From an uncultured Verrucomicrobiales bacterium (lineage in GTDB: Bacteria; Verrucomicrobiota; Verrucomicrobiia; Limisphaerales; Palsa-1400): 64,000 nt of DNA. The stretch lies in NCBI GenBank assembly GCA_903927905.1, contig CAIYOY010000383.1, forward strand, positions 1 through 64,000. The letters run 5' to 3'. Of this stretch, positions 1 through 9,375 are shown in pieces. Every line of letters begins with the position of its first letter. The first letter of the stretch is position 1. A model generated the notes under the pieces. That model made no database searches. It was not told the origin of the DNA and saw only the letters and a program-made list of their open reading frames with translations. A program made the translations under genes and the position numbers.

Positions 1-52
1 AATGGTAAAGATGCTTTGAATCACTCCACACCTTCTGCCCGGCGACGCTGCT

Positions 53-69
53 GCGGGTCACAGACCCGC
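53..69. repeat. Short hairpin upstream of first operon
   Basis: GCGGGTC, a three-base loop, then GACCCGC form a perfect 7-bp stem. No T-run follows, so it is not a clear intrinsic terminator. It could belong to the end of a gene that lies before the window. Nothing else in bases 1-130 could be assigned. Confidence 0.35.
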
Positions 70-133
70 GCTCCGGCCCCACTGAAGTATGCTCCATTCT
101 TCAAAGTAGCCCACTACCCACTTTTATGTCCTC

Positions 134-163
134 TTGCATATTGGCTGAAAAAGGGGTGATAAT
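134..163 (+). promoter_or_regulatory. Putative sigma-70-like promoter
   Basis: TTGCAT and GATAAT are separated by 18 bases, close to the -35/-10 consensus. The expected start of transcription would be only about 5 bases before the ATG at 175, implying a very short leader. This is a single-sequence match and is inference only. Confidence 0.35.
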
Positions 164-174
164 ACCTCGCAGGC

Positions 175-1257
175 ATGGCTAGCCAAAACAAAATATTAAT
201 GCTGGATGACGACCAGGCATTGCTCGATCTCTATCAGGACATCCTGAAAGAATTACCGAGCAAGCCCGAAGTCATCATCTCCAATTCCGGCGCCCGCGCC
301 ATCGCCTTGCTTGAATCCGAACCCTTCACCCTTCTCATCACTGATCTTAAAATGCCGAAGATGGACGGCCTGCAAGTCCTTTCCATTGTCCGCCGTAAAT
401 TTCCCGAACTGCGCATCATCTGCCTGACCGGCGTCCTCGATGAAGAATACCGCTCCCGCGCCTACGCCATGGGCGTCGAGCTGTTCTGGCAAAAACCCAG
501 CAGCACCGAGGAAATGAACATGTTCAAGGATTGCGTCGAATCCCTGCTCGGCCGCGAAGCCGCCGGACTCGGGTTCCGCGGGGTGCAAAGCAAAAGCCTG
601 ATGGACCTCATCCAAATGGAATGCCTCGCCCAAAGCTCCGCCGTCCTCCGCATCACCCAGGGCGGCGTGGAAGGGAAAATCTGGATCTCGTCCGGCGATA
701 TAGTTGACGCCGCCGCCCACAACCTGACCGGTGAAGCCGCCTTCAAAGAAATTTTTTCGTGGAAGGGCGGTAATTTTGAGATCCTCCCGCATGAGCCTGA
801 TCGGCCCCGCACGATCATGACTTCGTCGCAAAATTTATTGCTGACCACTTCCCAGGAGATTGATGAAGCGCGCGGTGATCAAGCCCAGGTTCAAGCCAAC
901 GGCGAACCGACCGCCGCCGCCGCCGCTTCCGGCCTAGCGGCCCTGGCCCGTTTTGAAGGCGTCGAATTTGTCCTGACCACCACGGCCGACGGGAAAAAGG
1001 CGTCCGAATCATGGGGCTTGGAAAACGCCGGACCGGTGGCAGAATGGGTGCGTGAAGTTTACCCGCGATTGCGGTCTTTGGGGGAAAAACTGGAAGCGGG
1101 CGAGTTGAACAATGTCAAGGCCACCGGCCTGCAACGGCACCTGGCCATCACCGGCACGGCGGAAAATGCGTTGCTCTGCGTCGGATTTCGTCGCACTCTC
1201 GACGCTGACCAAGTGCAGCAGACCATGAAATTAATTTTTGCCAAATGGGCTTCGTAA
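175..1257 (+). CDS. Response regulator: receiver, DUF4388, roadblock/LC7-like
   Basis: A cytoplasmic signalling protein with no DNA-binding domain. Residues 5-125 are a receiver domain with the acidic cluster DDD at 11-13, the phospho-acceptor Asp57 in LLITDLKMPKMDG, Thr85 and Lys107. Residues about 135-235 match the DUF4388 (PatA N-terminal-like) pattern (QSKSLMDLIQM, GKIWISSGDIVDA). The C-terminal 100 residues look like a roadblock/LC7 (MglB-like) fold, a family that often works with small Ras-like GTPases. The ATG follows a plausible promoter. It overlaps the next gene by 13 bases and heads a run of four same-strand genes ending in uppP, so co-expression is likely. The GTPase partner, if any, is not in this window. 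Confidence 0.85.
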   Translation: MASQNKILMLDDDQALLDLYQDILKELPSKPEVIISNSGARAIALLESEPFTLLITDLKMPKMDGLQVLSIVRRKFPELRIICLTGVLDEEYRSRAYAMGVELFWQKPSSTEEMNMFKDCVESLLGREAAGLGFRGVQSKSLMDLIQMECLAQSSAVLRITQGGVEGKIWISSGDIVDAAAHNLTGEAAFKEIFSWKGGNFEILPHEPDRPRTIMTSSQNLLLTTSQEIDEARGDQAQVQANGEPTAAAAASGLAALARFEGVEFVLTTTADGKKASESWGLENAGPVAEWVREVYPRLRSLGEKLEAGELNNVKATGLQRHLAITGTAENALLCVGFRRTLDADQVQQTMKLIFAKWAS

Positions 1258-1556
1258 CAAAATATATTCGGAAAAACGAAAAGCCGAAGTTGAACCGCCT
1301 GCCCAGCGGGAGCTTCACCATTGACGGTGAGGGCAAGATCATCAGCTCAACCGTGGCCCAATCCGTTTCCCCCACGGTGCTCAAGGAGATCAGCCAGCAC
1401 ATTTTGGCCGTCTTCAAAGGGGCGCACGCGGCCAAGGTCCAATTTTCCGAACTGGTGGTCAACTACGAAGCTTTCAAAATCACCGCCCGCGAATTGCGCG
1501 GCGGCGCCATGATCTTTCTTTCGCCGAAAACTACCCAAACCATGCCCCAACTCTAA
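1245..1556 (+). CDS. Small roadblock/LC7-like protein
   Basis: A 103-residue protein whose start overlaps the end of the preceding regulator by 13 bases, which suggests translational coupling. The stretch GSFTIDGEGKIISSTV followed by a long amphipathic helix and a beta strand (AFKITARELRGGAMIFLSP) fits a minimal roadblock/LC7 fold, and resembles the C-terminal part of the neighbour. It may dimerise with that domain. The family match is by eye and moderate. Confidence 0.65.
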   Translation: MGFVTKYIRKNEKPKLNRLPSGSFTIDGEGKIISSTVAQSVSPTVLKEISQHILAVFKGAHAAKVQFSELVVNYEAFKITARELRGGAMIFLSPKTTQTMPQL

Positions 1557-1562
1557 TGCCCT

Positions 1563-1958
1563 ATGTCTAACGCGAAACTGGACACGCTTGTCAACCAAAT
1601 GGAGAACTACCTGGAGTGCTTGAAGCAATTCAATCATTTCATTGCCGTGGCCCGCTCCAAAAAATTCACCGAGGAAGATGAAAACCAATTCCTTGAGGTC
1701 AAATCCGTCATCGTGCAAGAATTGGAGACCATCCTGGCCGCCTTCGAAGGCTGTTCGCGCGACGATGTCCACGGCCTGATCTCCGGCGCTCCCAGCCTCC
1801 GTTACCTGAGCGAAAGCAATGAAGGCGTCCTGCGCGGCGTGGAAAACCAGTGGCACAAAGTCTATGTCACCTTCCAGGCCATGCTCGGCCAGCTCAAAGT
1901 CAAACAGCGCGAACACGAGTCCAAGGGTTTCTTCTCCTCCATCTTCAAAAAGAAATAG
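1563..1958 (+). CDS. Hypothetical helical protein
   Basis: I do not recognise this family. The 131 residues appear almost wholly alpha-helical and charged, with an ELETILAAFEGCSRDDV central segment and a lysine-rich tail (GFFSSIFKKK) that could contact membrane or protein partners. It sits 6 bases after the roadblock-like gene and 3 bases before uppP, so it is very likely part of the same transcript and may belong to the same signalling assembly. Confidence 0.7.
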   Translation: MSNAKLDTLVNQMENYLECLKQFNHFIAVARSKKFTEEDENQFLEVKSVIVQELETILAAFEGCSRDDVHGLISGAPSLRYLSESNEGVLRGVENQWHKVYVTFQAMLGQLKVKQREHESKGFFSSIFKKK

Positions 1959-1961
1959 CCC

Positions 1962-2747
1962 ATGACTGACTGGTTGACGGCGACACTGTTGGGGATTGTT
2001 GAGGGCATCACCGAATTCATTCCTGTTTCTTCGACCGGCCATCTGTTGATCGCGGAAAAATGGCTCCCCCGGCAAAGCGATCTTTTCAACGTCGTCATCC
2101 AAAGCGGGGCCGTCGCCGCCGTGATCCCGCTTTTTTGGCCCCGCTTGCGCCAATTTATTTTCCAATGGCGCGAACCGGCCGTTTTTCAGATGATCCAGAA
2201 AGTTTTCGTCGCCTTCGCCCTGACCTGCGTCGGCGGTTATGTTCTGGAAAAGAAACACGTTAAACTGCCCGAACAACTCACGCCCGTGGCCATCGCGTTG
2301 CTGGTGGGGGGGATACTGTTTCTCCTCGTCGAATTTTGGCTGCGCGGCAAACCGGCGCGCAACGAAATCACCTGGACCATTGCCCTGGCGGTGGGCTTCG
2401 CCCAACTGCTGGCCGCCGTTTTCCCCGGCACCTCGCGTTCCGGCGCAACCATTTTGATTTCATTAGTCCTCGGCCTGGGCCGCCCGCTGGCGACCGAGTT
2501 TTCATTTCTGGTCGGCATCCCCACGATGTTCGCAGCGGGTTCCTTGAAAATCTTCAAAGCCTTTCATCATCCCGTCGTTCCAGTCCATGAAAATTGGACC
2601 AATCTGCTGATTGCCACCGTCGTCGCCGCCATCGTTTCCTTCATCGCAGTCAAATGGTTGCTGCGCTATGTCCAAACCCATTCCTTTGTCGGCTTCGGCT
2701 GGTACCGCATTGCCCTGGGTGTTTTGATTCTGGCGGCCTGGGTCTAA
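1962..2747 (+). CDS. uppP: Undecaprenyl-diphosphatase UppP (BacA)
   Basis: Dephosphorylates undecaprenyl diphosphate in the inner membrane, recycling the lipid carrier for peptidoglycan and surface polysaccharide synthesis. The family signature EGITEFIPVSSTGH at residues 14-27 holds the catalytic Glu and His, and PGTSRSGATI is the second conserved motif. There are about seven to eight hydrophobic segments, and 261 residues is the usual length. It is last in the regulator/roadblock run. Its end overlaps the convergent YncE-like gene by 4 bases. Confidence 0.95.
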   Translation: MTDWLTATLLGIVEGITEFIPVSSTGHLLIAEKWLPRQSDLFNVVIQSGAVAAVIPLFWPRLRQFIFQWREPAVFQMIQKVFVAFALTCVGGYVLEKKHVKLPEQLTPVAIALLVGGILFLLVEFWLRGKPARNEITWTIALAVGFAQLLAAVFPGTSRSGATILISLVLGLGRPLATEFSFLVGIPTMFAAGSLKIFKAFHHPVVPVHENWTNLLIATVVAAIVSFIAVKWLLRYVQTHSFVGFGWYRIALGVLILAAWV

Positions 2748-3742
2748 TTACCTTTGGCCCAAGCCAAACCATCCGTTCCCGGCCCGGTCTTGATCAACTT
2801 GGCCACCTTCCAGTTCTTCGTGTCAATCACCACCACTTGCTGGCTGGCATCGCAGGAAACATAGGCTTCGCCGCCGTCGGGCCGGACAATCACTTCCTGC
2901 GGAGTCTTCGGCACATCAATGGTTGCTGCCATTTTCATCGCCGCCAAATCAATCACGCCCACCTTGTTCAACTTGATCAGCACGACCAACAAATGTTTGC
3001 CGTCCGGCGTCGCTGCCGTGCCGTAACCGATGCCGGGCATTTCAATCCGGTTCGCCACTTTCCGAGTGGCGGTATCCACCACCACCAATTCCGGTTTGGT
3101 TTGGTCGGAGGTAAAGGCCCAGCGATCATCCACCGACAGCGAAATCCGTTGCGTCTTCGGCGCGATCGGGATCACCGCCAAAACCTTCTTCGCCGCAATA
3201 TCAATCACCGACATCGTTCCCGGTCCGACATTGGCCGTGTAAGCAAAACGGTTGTCGCTGGAAATCGCGAACATGTGCGATTCGGTTTGCTCCGTCGGCA
3301 GCGCGCCCAGAACTTTCAAGGTTTTCGGATCAATCACCGAAATGGAGTTTTCGATTTCCGTGCCGACGTAGAGCAGATGATCTTTCGGCCCGAAGACCGC
3401 GCAATGCGGACGAACGCCTTTCCCGAAATCCACCGTCCCGACGATCTTATGCGCCGCGATATCAATCACCCGGACCAATTGCCCATCCGTCCCCGGTTTG
3501 CCCACGCCGGCATTCCCATAAATCGGCACATACGCGAGCTTGCCGTCCGGCGACGCCACCACTTCATGCCCGGTCACGCCATCCTCTTCCACCGTGGCGA
3601 TGACCTGGCCCGCGATGGGGTCAACGATGGCAAGCGTGTGGTTGCCTTTATTGGCCACGAGTAAATAACCGGACGAATCCATGGCCGAAGTTTGCCGGGC
3701 CAGCCCTGCCGCCAGCAACAAAATAGAGAAGGTCAATTTCAT
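2744..3742 (-). CDS. YncE-like secreted beta-propeller
   Basis: A predicted exported protein of about 332 residues made of repeated blades such as LLVANKGNHTLAIVDPIAG, which match the YVTN/YncE seven-bladed propeller family. I place the start at the internal Met (MKLTFSILLLAAGLA) because it gives a standard signal peptide ending near TSA; the longer ORF start at 3802 adds an unlikely N-terminus. The ligand is unknown. YncE-type propellers often accompany redox or cytochrome proteins, and a cytochrome-bearing dehydrogenase begins about 270 bases away on the other strand. The 3743-4014 divergent gap shows only a weak CTGACG/CGTCAG hairpin. Confidence 0.85.
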   Translation of the reverse strand: MKLTFSILLLAAGLARQTSAMDSSGYLLVANKGNHTLAIVDPIAGQVIATVEEDGVTGHEVVASPDGKLAYVPIYGNAGVGKPGTDGQLVRVIDIAAHKIVGTVDFGKGVRPHCAVFGPKDHLLYVGTEIENSISVIDPKTLKVLGALPTEQTESHMFAISSDNRFAYTANVGPGTMSVIDIAAKKVLAVIPIAPKTQRISLSVDDRWAFTSDQTKPELVVVDTATRKVANRIEMPGIGYGTAATPDGKHLLVVLIKLNKVGVIDLAAMKMAATIDVPKTPQEVIVRPDGGEAYVSCDASQQVVVIDTKNWKVAKLIKTGPGTDGLAWAKGN

Positions 3743-4014
3743 ATCTGAAACAATTGACCGGAGGGAAATAGAAGTCAAAGCGAACTGCGTGAACGGGTGC
3801 AAATAAAAGTGATGGTCCGTACTGACGCTCGTCAGCCCATTCCATATTGACCTTAACTTTTAATCGCCCCCGTTCTGGCGATGGGAATGGACAAGGAATA
3901 AACAAGCCTTTAACCTAAAACGAAACCCAGCTTTTATTCGAGGACTGGCATGAACGCCTGAACAATGGGGATAACGTTGGGCTGTCGCTGCTCTCCGATA
4001 GATCAGCTATTTGC

Positions 4015-6954
4015 ATGAATATAAACTCGTTCATTTCAACTGCTCGGAATTTTTTCCGTTGTCGCTTCACGGTCGGTTTACTCCTGTGGGTCACGTTTGT
4101 TCGGGCCGAGGCGGCGCCGAGTCCAGCTCCAGCCAAATCCGCCATCACCTCCCCGCCAGTTTCACCCACAGAGTCGCTCGCAAAAATCCATTTGCCGCCG
4201 GGCTTCTCCGCCGATCTCGTCGCCGCCGAACCGTTGCTCGAATCACCAGTCGCGATTGATTGGGACGATCGCGGGCGGTTGTGGGTCGTGGAAATGGTGG
4301 ATTATCCGATGGGCATGGATGGCAAACAAAAACCCGGCGGTCGCATCCGCGTATTGGAAGATACCAAAGGCACCGGACACTACGACAAGTCCACCATTTT
4401 CGCCGACGGCCTCAATTTCCCCACCGGCCTGCTCGTTTGGCGCGATGGCGTCCTCGTCACCGCCGCGCCGGATATTCTTTTTCTCAAAGACACCGATGGC
4501 GATGGCAAGGCCGATGTCAAACAGGTGTTGCTCACCGGTTTTTCCCAGGGCAACCAGCAGCTTCGCGTTAATGGCTTGCGCTGGGGACTCGATAACTGGG
4601 TGTATTGCGCCAGCGGTTCGCATGACAGCGGTTACGGCAACGAAACCAAAATCAAATCGCTCTTGACCGGCAAAGGCTACGCGCTGGGCAATCACGATTT
4701 TCGTTTCCGACCGGACACGGGCGAGGTGATCGCCGAGACCGGACCGTCGCAATTCGGGCGCAACCCGGATGATTGGGGTTATTGGTTTGGCGAGATGAAT
4801 TCGTGGCCCATCTGGCATTACGTTTTGCAGGATCGTTACATCAGCCGCAATCCGTATGTTCCTGCGCCCGATCCCGAGCACCAGATCGTCACGCCCAAAA
4901 ATCCGCCGGTCTATCCCGCGAGCAAACAGGAAAAGCGCTATCACAGTTTCACCGACGCAGGACATTTTACCTCCGCATGTTCCGCCACCATTTACCGTGA
5001 CGAACTCCTTTTCGGCCCCGGCCCGAATCGACACGCCTTCACCTGCGAACCGTTTTCCAACCTCGTGCAACACAACATCGTCACGGATGAAGGCGTGACC
5101 TTCACCTCACATCGCGATCCGAAAGAGAAAACGGATTTCTTCGCCAGTGAAGATCGCTGGTGCCGCCCGGTGATGACACGCACCGGTCCTGACGGCGCGC
5201 TCTGGGTGGTGGACATGTACCGCTACATCATTGAGCATCCCGAGTGGCTGCCGGCCGAAGGACGCGCGGAACTGATGCCGCATTACCGTCTGGGCCAGGA
5301 ACGCGGTCGCATCTATCGCGTTTTCCCCGGTCAACAGCCACCAGCCATCCCTCGCCAACTAGGCCAACTCTCCGCCGCAGAACTAGTCAATGCGCTTGAC
5401 TCCAGCAACGGCTGGCAGCGCGACAAGGCGCAGATGATGCTTTTCTGGAAACACGATCTCAGCGTCGGGCCGCTCCTCGTCAAGATGGCCATGGCAAGCA
5501 AGAATCCCATGGCGCGGCTCCATTCACTTTGGACGCTGGACGGGTTGTGCATACTAGAACCCGATTTAATCGAGCGCGCGCTGGCCGATCCGCATCCGGC
5601 GGTGCGCATCAACGCGCTGCGACTCGCAGAGTCGCGCTCCGGGCCGAACGTCATTAAAGCGGCCGTTCGACTGATGAACGACAAAGATCCGAAAGTCCGC
5701 CTGCAACTCGCCTGTTCGTTGGGCGAATGGACCGACCCGCGCGCCGGAGCCGCGCTCGCGCGTCTCGCCGTGACCGATCACGACGACAAATACATGCTCG
5801 CCGCCATCATGAGTTCCGCCGTGCCGCACAGCGCCGCGCTGGTGGATGCGGCGATTTCCGTGGGCGGAGCGCTTTCTGAACAGGTGGTGAGTCTGGCCCT
5901 GGGTCTGAATCAGCGCGATGCTCTTGCTCGATTATTGACACCCACACTCATCGCCACGGACGGGAAATTCACCGCCGCGCAAATGGATGCCTTCAGCCAA
6001 TTCCTCGACCGCCTGACCCGGCGCAAAACTTCCCTCGCGGAAATGAGCAAAGACAAAGACCTGCTCACCGATATTTTAGCCAAGGCCAGCAGTCTGTTCG
6101 AATTCGCCAGGACGGACAAATCGCTCTCCGCCGTCGGATTAATGGCCCGCGACCCGGATCACCGGGTGGAAACGGTGACCGCGCTGGCCACGATGATCAC
6201 CCCGCAAACTCCGAGCGAAATCCAGGCCGCCGCCGTTCACGATCTCGCCGTCACCGGCGATGATAAAGTTCCCGACCTGCTGCTGGCCGCGTGGCCCGGC
6301 TTCGGCGCAGAAACCCGTCTCGCGGTGTTGGATGAATTATTGGGCCGCGAGCCGTGGGCCTTTGCGTTGGTGCAAAACATTGCCGACGGAAAAATCGGCG
6401 CCAGTTCTTTCGACGCCAGCCGTCGCGGGCGATTGATGCGTTATCCCTCGCCCCGGGTGAAGGAACTGGCCAAGACCGCGTTCAAAGCCACCACCTCACG
6501 CGCCACCGTCATGGCCGATTTCCAACCGGCCCTCGCGCTCACCGGCGATTCGCTCCGTGGCCGCGCCGTCTTCGCCAAACTCTGCGTCTCCTGTCACAAA
6601 CTCGCGGGCCTCGGCAACGAAGTCGGCCCCAACCTCCAGTCCGTCGCCAACCATCCCTCGGAAAAATTGCTCGTCTCCATCCTTGATCCGAACGCGAGCA
6701 TCGAGCCGGGTTACGTCGCCTATTCCTGCAAACTGACCGACGACGAAGAACTCTACGGCATCATCGCCGCCGAAACCGGCAACAGCCTGCTCTTCAAAAT
6801 GGCCGACGGAAAATCGCGCACCCTCCTGCGCTCCGACATCGCGTCGCTCCGCAGCTCAAATCTGTCTCTCATGCCGGAAGGGTTGGAAGCTGGTTTGAGC
6901 AAGCAGGATTTGGCTGATTTGATTCATTTTCTGCAAAGTCCAATACAGCCTTGA
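4015..6954 (+). CDS. PVC-type membrane-bound dehydrogenase with cytochrome c
   Basis: A 979-residue exported redox protein of the type expanded in Planctomycetes and Verrucomicrobia. A signal peptide (residues 1-35) precedes a propeller domain starting PPGFSADLVAAEPLLESP, which matches the PVC dehydrogenase N-terminal module (TIGR02604-like) and includes a calcium-loop-like DTDGDGKAD. The middle (about 460-820) is alpha-solenoid HEAT-like repeats. The C-terminus is a cytochrome c module (TIGR02603-like) with the heme site CVSCH at about 857-861 and GNEVGPNLQ. Substrate is unknown; sugar or polyol oxidation in the periplasm is the usual guess for the family. It stands alone on its strand. Confidence 0.92.
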   Translation: MNINSFISTARNFFRCRFTVGLLLWVTFVRAEAAPSPAPAKSAITSPPVSPTESLAKIHLPPGFSADLVAAEPLLESPVAIDWDDRGRLWVVEMVDYPMGMDGKQKPGGRIRVLEDTKGTGHYDKSTIFADGLNFPTGLLVWRDGVLVTAAPDILFLKDTDGDGKADVKQVLLTGFSQGNQQLRVNGLRWGLDNWVYCASGSHDSGYGNETKIKSLLTGKGYALGNHDFRFRPDTGEVIAETGPSQFGRNPDDWGYWFGEMNSWPIWHYVLQDRYISRNPYVPAPDPEHQIVTPKNPPVYPASKQEKRYHSFTDAGHFTSACSATIYRDELLFGPGPNRHAFTCEPFSNLVQHNIVTDEGVTFTSHRDPKEKTDFFASEDRWCRPVMTRTGPDGALWVVDMYRYIIEHPEWLPAEGRAELMPHYRLGQERGRIYRVFPGQQPPAIPRQLGQLSAAELVNALDSSNGWQRDKAQMMLFWKHDLSVGPLLVKMAMASKNPMARLHSLWTLDGLCILEPDLIERALADPHPAVRINALRLAESRSGPNVIKAAVRLMNDKDPKVRLQLACSLGEWTDPRAGAALARLAVTDHDDKYMLAAIMSSAVPHSAALVDAAISVGGALSEQVVSLALGLNQRDALARLLTPTLIATDGKFTAAQMDAFSQFLDRLTRRKTSLAEMSKDKDLLTDILAKASSLFEFARTDKSLSAVGLMARDPDHRVETVTALATMITPQTPSEIQAAAVHDLAVTGDDKVPDLLLAAWPGFGAETRLAVLDELLGREPWAFALVQNIADGKIGASSFDASRRGRLMRYPSPRVKELAKTAFKATTSRATVMADFQPALALTGDSLRGRAVFAKLCVSCHKLAGLGNEVGPNLQSVANHPSEKLLVSILDPNASIEPGYVAYSCKLTDDEELYGIIAAETGNSLLFKMADGKSRTLLRSDIASLRSSNLSLMPEGLEAGLSKQDLADLIHFLQSPIQP

Positions 6955-7048
6955 TAACGGGTCAGGGAAATTTTAATATACACGCAAGTGACAGGCGCGT
7001 CCGAAGGGGCGGCAACGGATCAGTAGTCTGAATTTAAAAACCAAGCCA

Positions 7049-9313
7049 ATGAAAGGGTCTGGCATAAAGATGCAATGGAAACGTTTCGAAAAAACGTTTG
7101 CTTGGATATTGTTACTGACAGCCGCGCTTTGGTCACCGTGCGCTCACGCGCAACTGGTGGCTGACGGCCAGACAAATATATTGGATGGAACAACGGTCAC
7201 CTTGACCAAGGTGATCGCCGTTGGCACCAACGGCACCCTCACTCGATTGATTCTGACCAACGGAGCCACGATCATCAGCAGCAACGTGACCGAAATCATC
7301 GGTTATAACCAGTCTGCTAAAACAAACAGGGTCGTTGTCAGCGGCCCCGGTTCGGCCTGGACAGGAATAAGCAATTTTTTTGTTGGCCTGAATGGTTCTT
7401 TCAATGAATTGGATATTCTTGATGGCGGACTCGTCTCTGATGCATCGGGATATTTGGGTTATAATACACCGAGCAGCAACAACCTTGCCTTGATATCAGG
7501 AACCGGTTCTGTGTGGTCGAACAGCGCCCTTTTTGGATTGGGGTATGGCGGGAGCCGCAACCAGATAATCGTCACCAACGGAGGGACATTTTATGGTGGA
7601 AGCTCGACCAATAATGGCACCAGCAACATGTCCGGCACTAACACCGTTACCATCACCGGCACCAACTCGAGTTGGATCGGAGGAAATGGCTTGTCCACGT
7701 TTGGGCAAGGAGGAACTCAATTATTGATCAAAAATGGCGGCTTATTGAACCTCTCTGCCAGGACGTTGGAGATTGGTCCTTCCACATCCCCCGATTATCT
7801 CACAGTGGCCGATCCCGGATCTTTGCTTCTATGCCGACAATTTCTTATAGACACTTTAAGCCCAAGCAATCAGTGCGTAATCAGCAACGGAGCAACGCTC
7901 CGGATAGCCACTTCCAATGGTCCTGCGTGGGCGGATATTCAGGGCACGGGCACCAAAGTAACTGTCACCGGAGCAGGATCTGTTTGGACCAATGATTACG
8001 ATATGAATTTTGGTGACGTTTCCAACGTCCTCCTCATCGCCAATGGCGGGAGGGTTTTTGATCGAAATGCCTCTATTTTATCCACCACTCACGTGACCGT
8101 ATCCGGGACCAATTCCCTCTGGAATAATGCGGGCCAATTGCAACTCTGGTCTCCTTATTTGCAACTATTCATCACCAATGGCGGAAATATGATCGATAAT
8201 TCCTGCTACATGGGGCTGGGCAATGATTTAGACAATTGTTATGCGCTGGTTACCGGGGGTGGTTCCGTCTGGAGCAATCAGACCTTTTTGGACGTAGGAG
8301 GGCAATTGGTTATATCCAATTCCGGCACACTGGTGGCGCAAAATTTGACCCTTCAAAACGACAGCACTTACAACAGCAATTACGTTACGGTGACCGGAGG
8401 CAATTTAATCGTGACGAACAACAACTCCGGAAATCTCTATGTTCAAGGTGGAACCCTGACCCTTAGCTCAGGATTGATCCAATGCGACACGCTTTCATTA
8501 AGCAATAGCAACTCGGGCAGATTCATTTTCAATGCTGGAACAGTGCTGGCTCATAATTTCATTTATCGCAACATGACCAACATGGTCGTTGGCAACGGCA
8601 CCAACGCGGCCACCCTCAATCTCACTGCGGCTGGCGGCAGTGGGGGGAGTCACCAATTTCTCAGCGGCCTGTTTGTTTCAAGCAACGCCCTATTGACCGG
8701 AGTGGGCACGATCAATGGGAATATTTATATCAGAGCAGGCGGAACGTTTTCTCCCGGCACCACAGACATCCTTTCACTGACGGCCAGCAATGGATTGGTC
8801 TTGAGCAACGGCAGCTTCACGCTTCTCGGATTGAAACCGGGCACCAGCCAAAATTATCACGTGGATGGACTGACGAATGTGGTTTTTGGCGGCACGTTGC
8901 AATTGACCAATCTTGACGGGGGGGCCTATGGCGACGGCTTGAGTTTTGCGCTTTTCAATTCGACCCATTATTCCGGTGGTTTTAGTAATATCATCCCGTC
9001 GAATCCCGCTCCCGGACTTCGTTGGGACACAAATGAGCTGGCCGTGGATGGCACGCTGCGGATTTTTTCCACCAATACCCCCAGTCCGCACATCACTGGC
9101 ACAGCCCAATCCAATGGGAATGTCGTGATCTCTGCCTCCGGTGGCATTTCTTACGACCCGTGCTACCTGTTGACGAGTACCAATGTCGGCGCCCCAATCT
9201 CCAATTGGACCTGCATCGCCACAAATGCCTTCACCACGAACGGCGTCATCAGTTTTACCAACCTGATCAATATTGGAGTGCCTTCAAGTTTCTATCAACT
9301 CAAGGTCAATTGA
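7049..9313 (+). CDS. Large secreted beta-repeat protein
   Basis: A 754-residue protein with a signal peptide (hydrophobic run WILLLTAALW, cleavage near AHAQ). The body is a series of Gly/Asn/Ser-rich repeats with recurring VTGxGSVWSN and LxITNGG patterns, typical of right-handed beta-helix passengers and the T5SS-like autotransporter-associated beta-strand repeats found in Verrucomicrobia. There is no recognisable outer-membrane beta-barrel at the C-terminus. Instead the last 60 residues form a module ending SSFYQLKVN that resembles the ends of two other secreted proteins in this window. MQWKRFE at residue 8 is an alternative start. Probably a surface or extracellular structural or adhesive protein. 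Confidence 0.8.
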   Translation: MKGSGIKMQWKRFEKTFAWILLLTAALWSPCAHAQLVADGQTNILDGTTVTLTKVIAVGTNGTLTRLILTNGATIISSNVTEIIGYNQSAKTNRVVVSGPGSAWTGISNFFVGLNGSFNELDILDGGLVSDASGYLGYNTPSSNNLALISGTGSVWSNSALFGLGYGGSRNQIIVTNGGTFYGGSSTNNGTSNMSGTNTVTITGTNSSWIGGNGLSTFGQGGTQLLIKNGGLLNLSARTLEIGPSTSPDYLTVADPGSLLLCRQFLIDTLSPSNQCVISNGATLRIATSNGPAWADIQGTGTKVTVTGAGSVWTNDYDMNFGDVSNVLLIANGGRVFDRNASILSTTHVTVSGTNSLWNNAGQLQLWSPYLQLFITNGGNMIDNSCYMGLGNDLDNCYALVTGGGSVWSNQTFLDVGGQLVISNSGTLVAQNLTLQNDSTYNSNYVTVTGGNLIVTNNNSGNLYVQGGTLTLSSGLIQCDTLSLSNSNSGRFIFNAGTVLAHNFIYRNMTNMVVGNGTNAATLNLTAAGGSGGSHQFLSGLFVSSNALLTGVGTINGNIYIRAGGTFSPGTTDILSLTASNGLVLSNGSFTLLGLKPGTSQNYHVDGLTNVVFGGTLQLTNLDGGAYGDGLSFALFNSTHYSGGFSNIIPSNPAPGLRWDTNELAVDGTLRIFSTNTPSPHITGTAQSNGNVVISASGGISYDPCYLLTSTNVGAPISNWTCIATNAFTTNGVISFTNLINIGVPSSFYQLKVN

Positions 9314-9375
9314 TCGGCCCTGATTCAAAACTCTGCACCAAATAATCCTGTCTGCGAATCTGTTTCCGGGTTACA

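Noticed and set aside
1347-2405. 352-aa minus-strand ORF
   Set aside because: Mirror of the roadblock-like, helical and uppP genes; no conserved blocks and an antisense composition.
2594-3664. 356-aa plus-strand ORF
   Set aside because: Antisense to the YncE-like gene, with His/Arg-rich composition typical of shadow frames.
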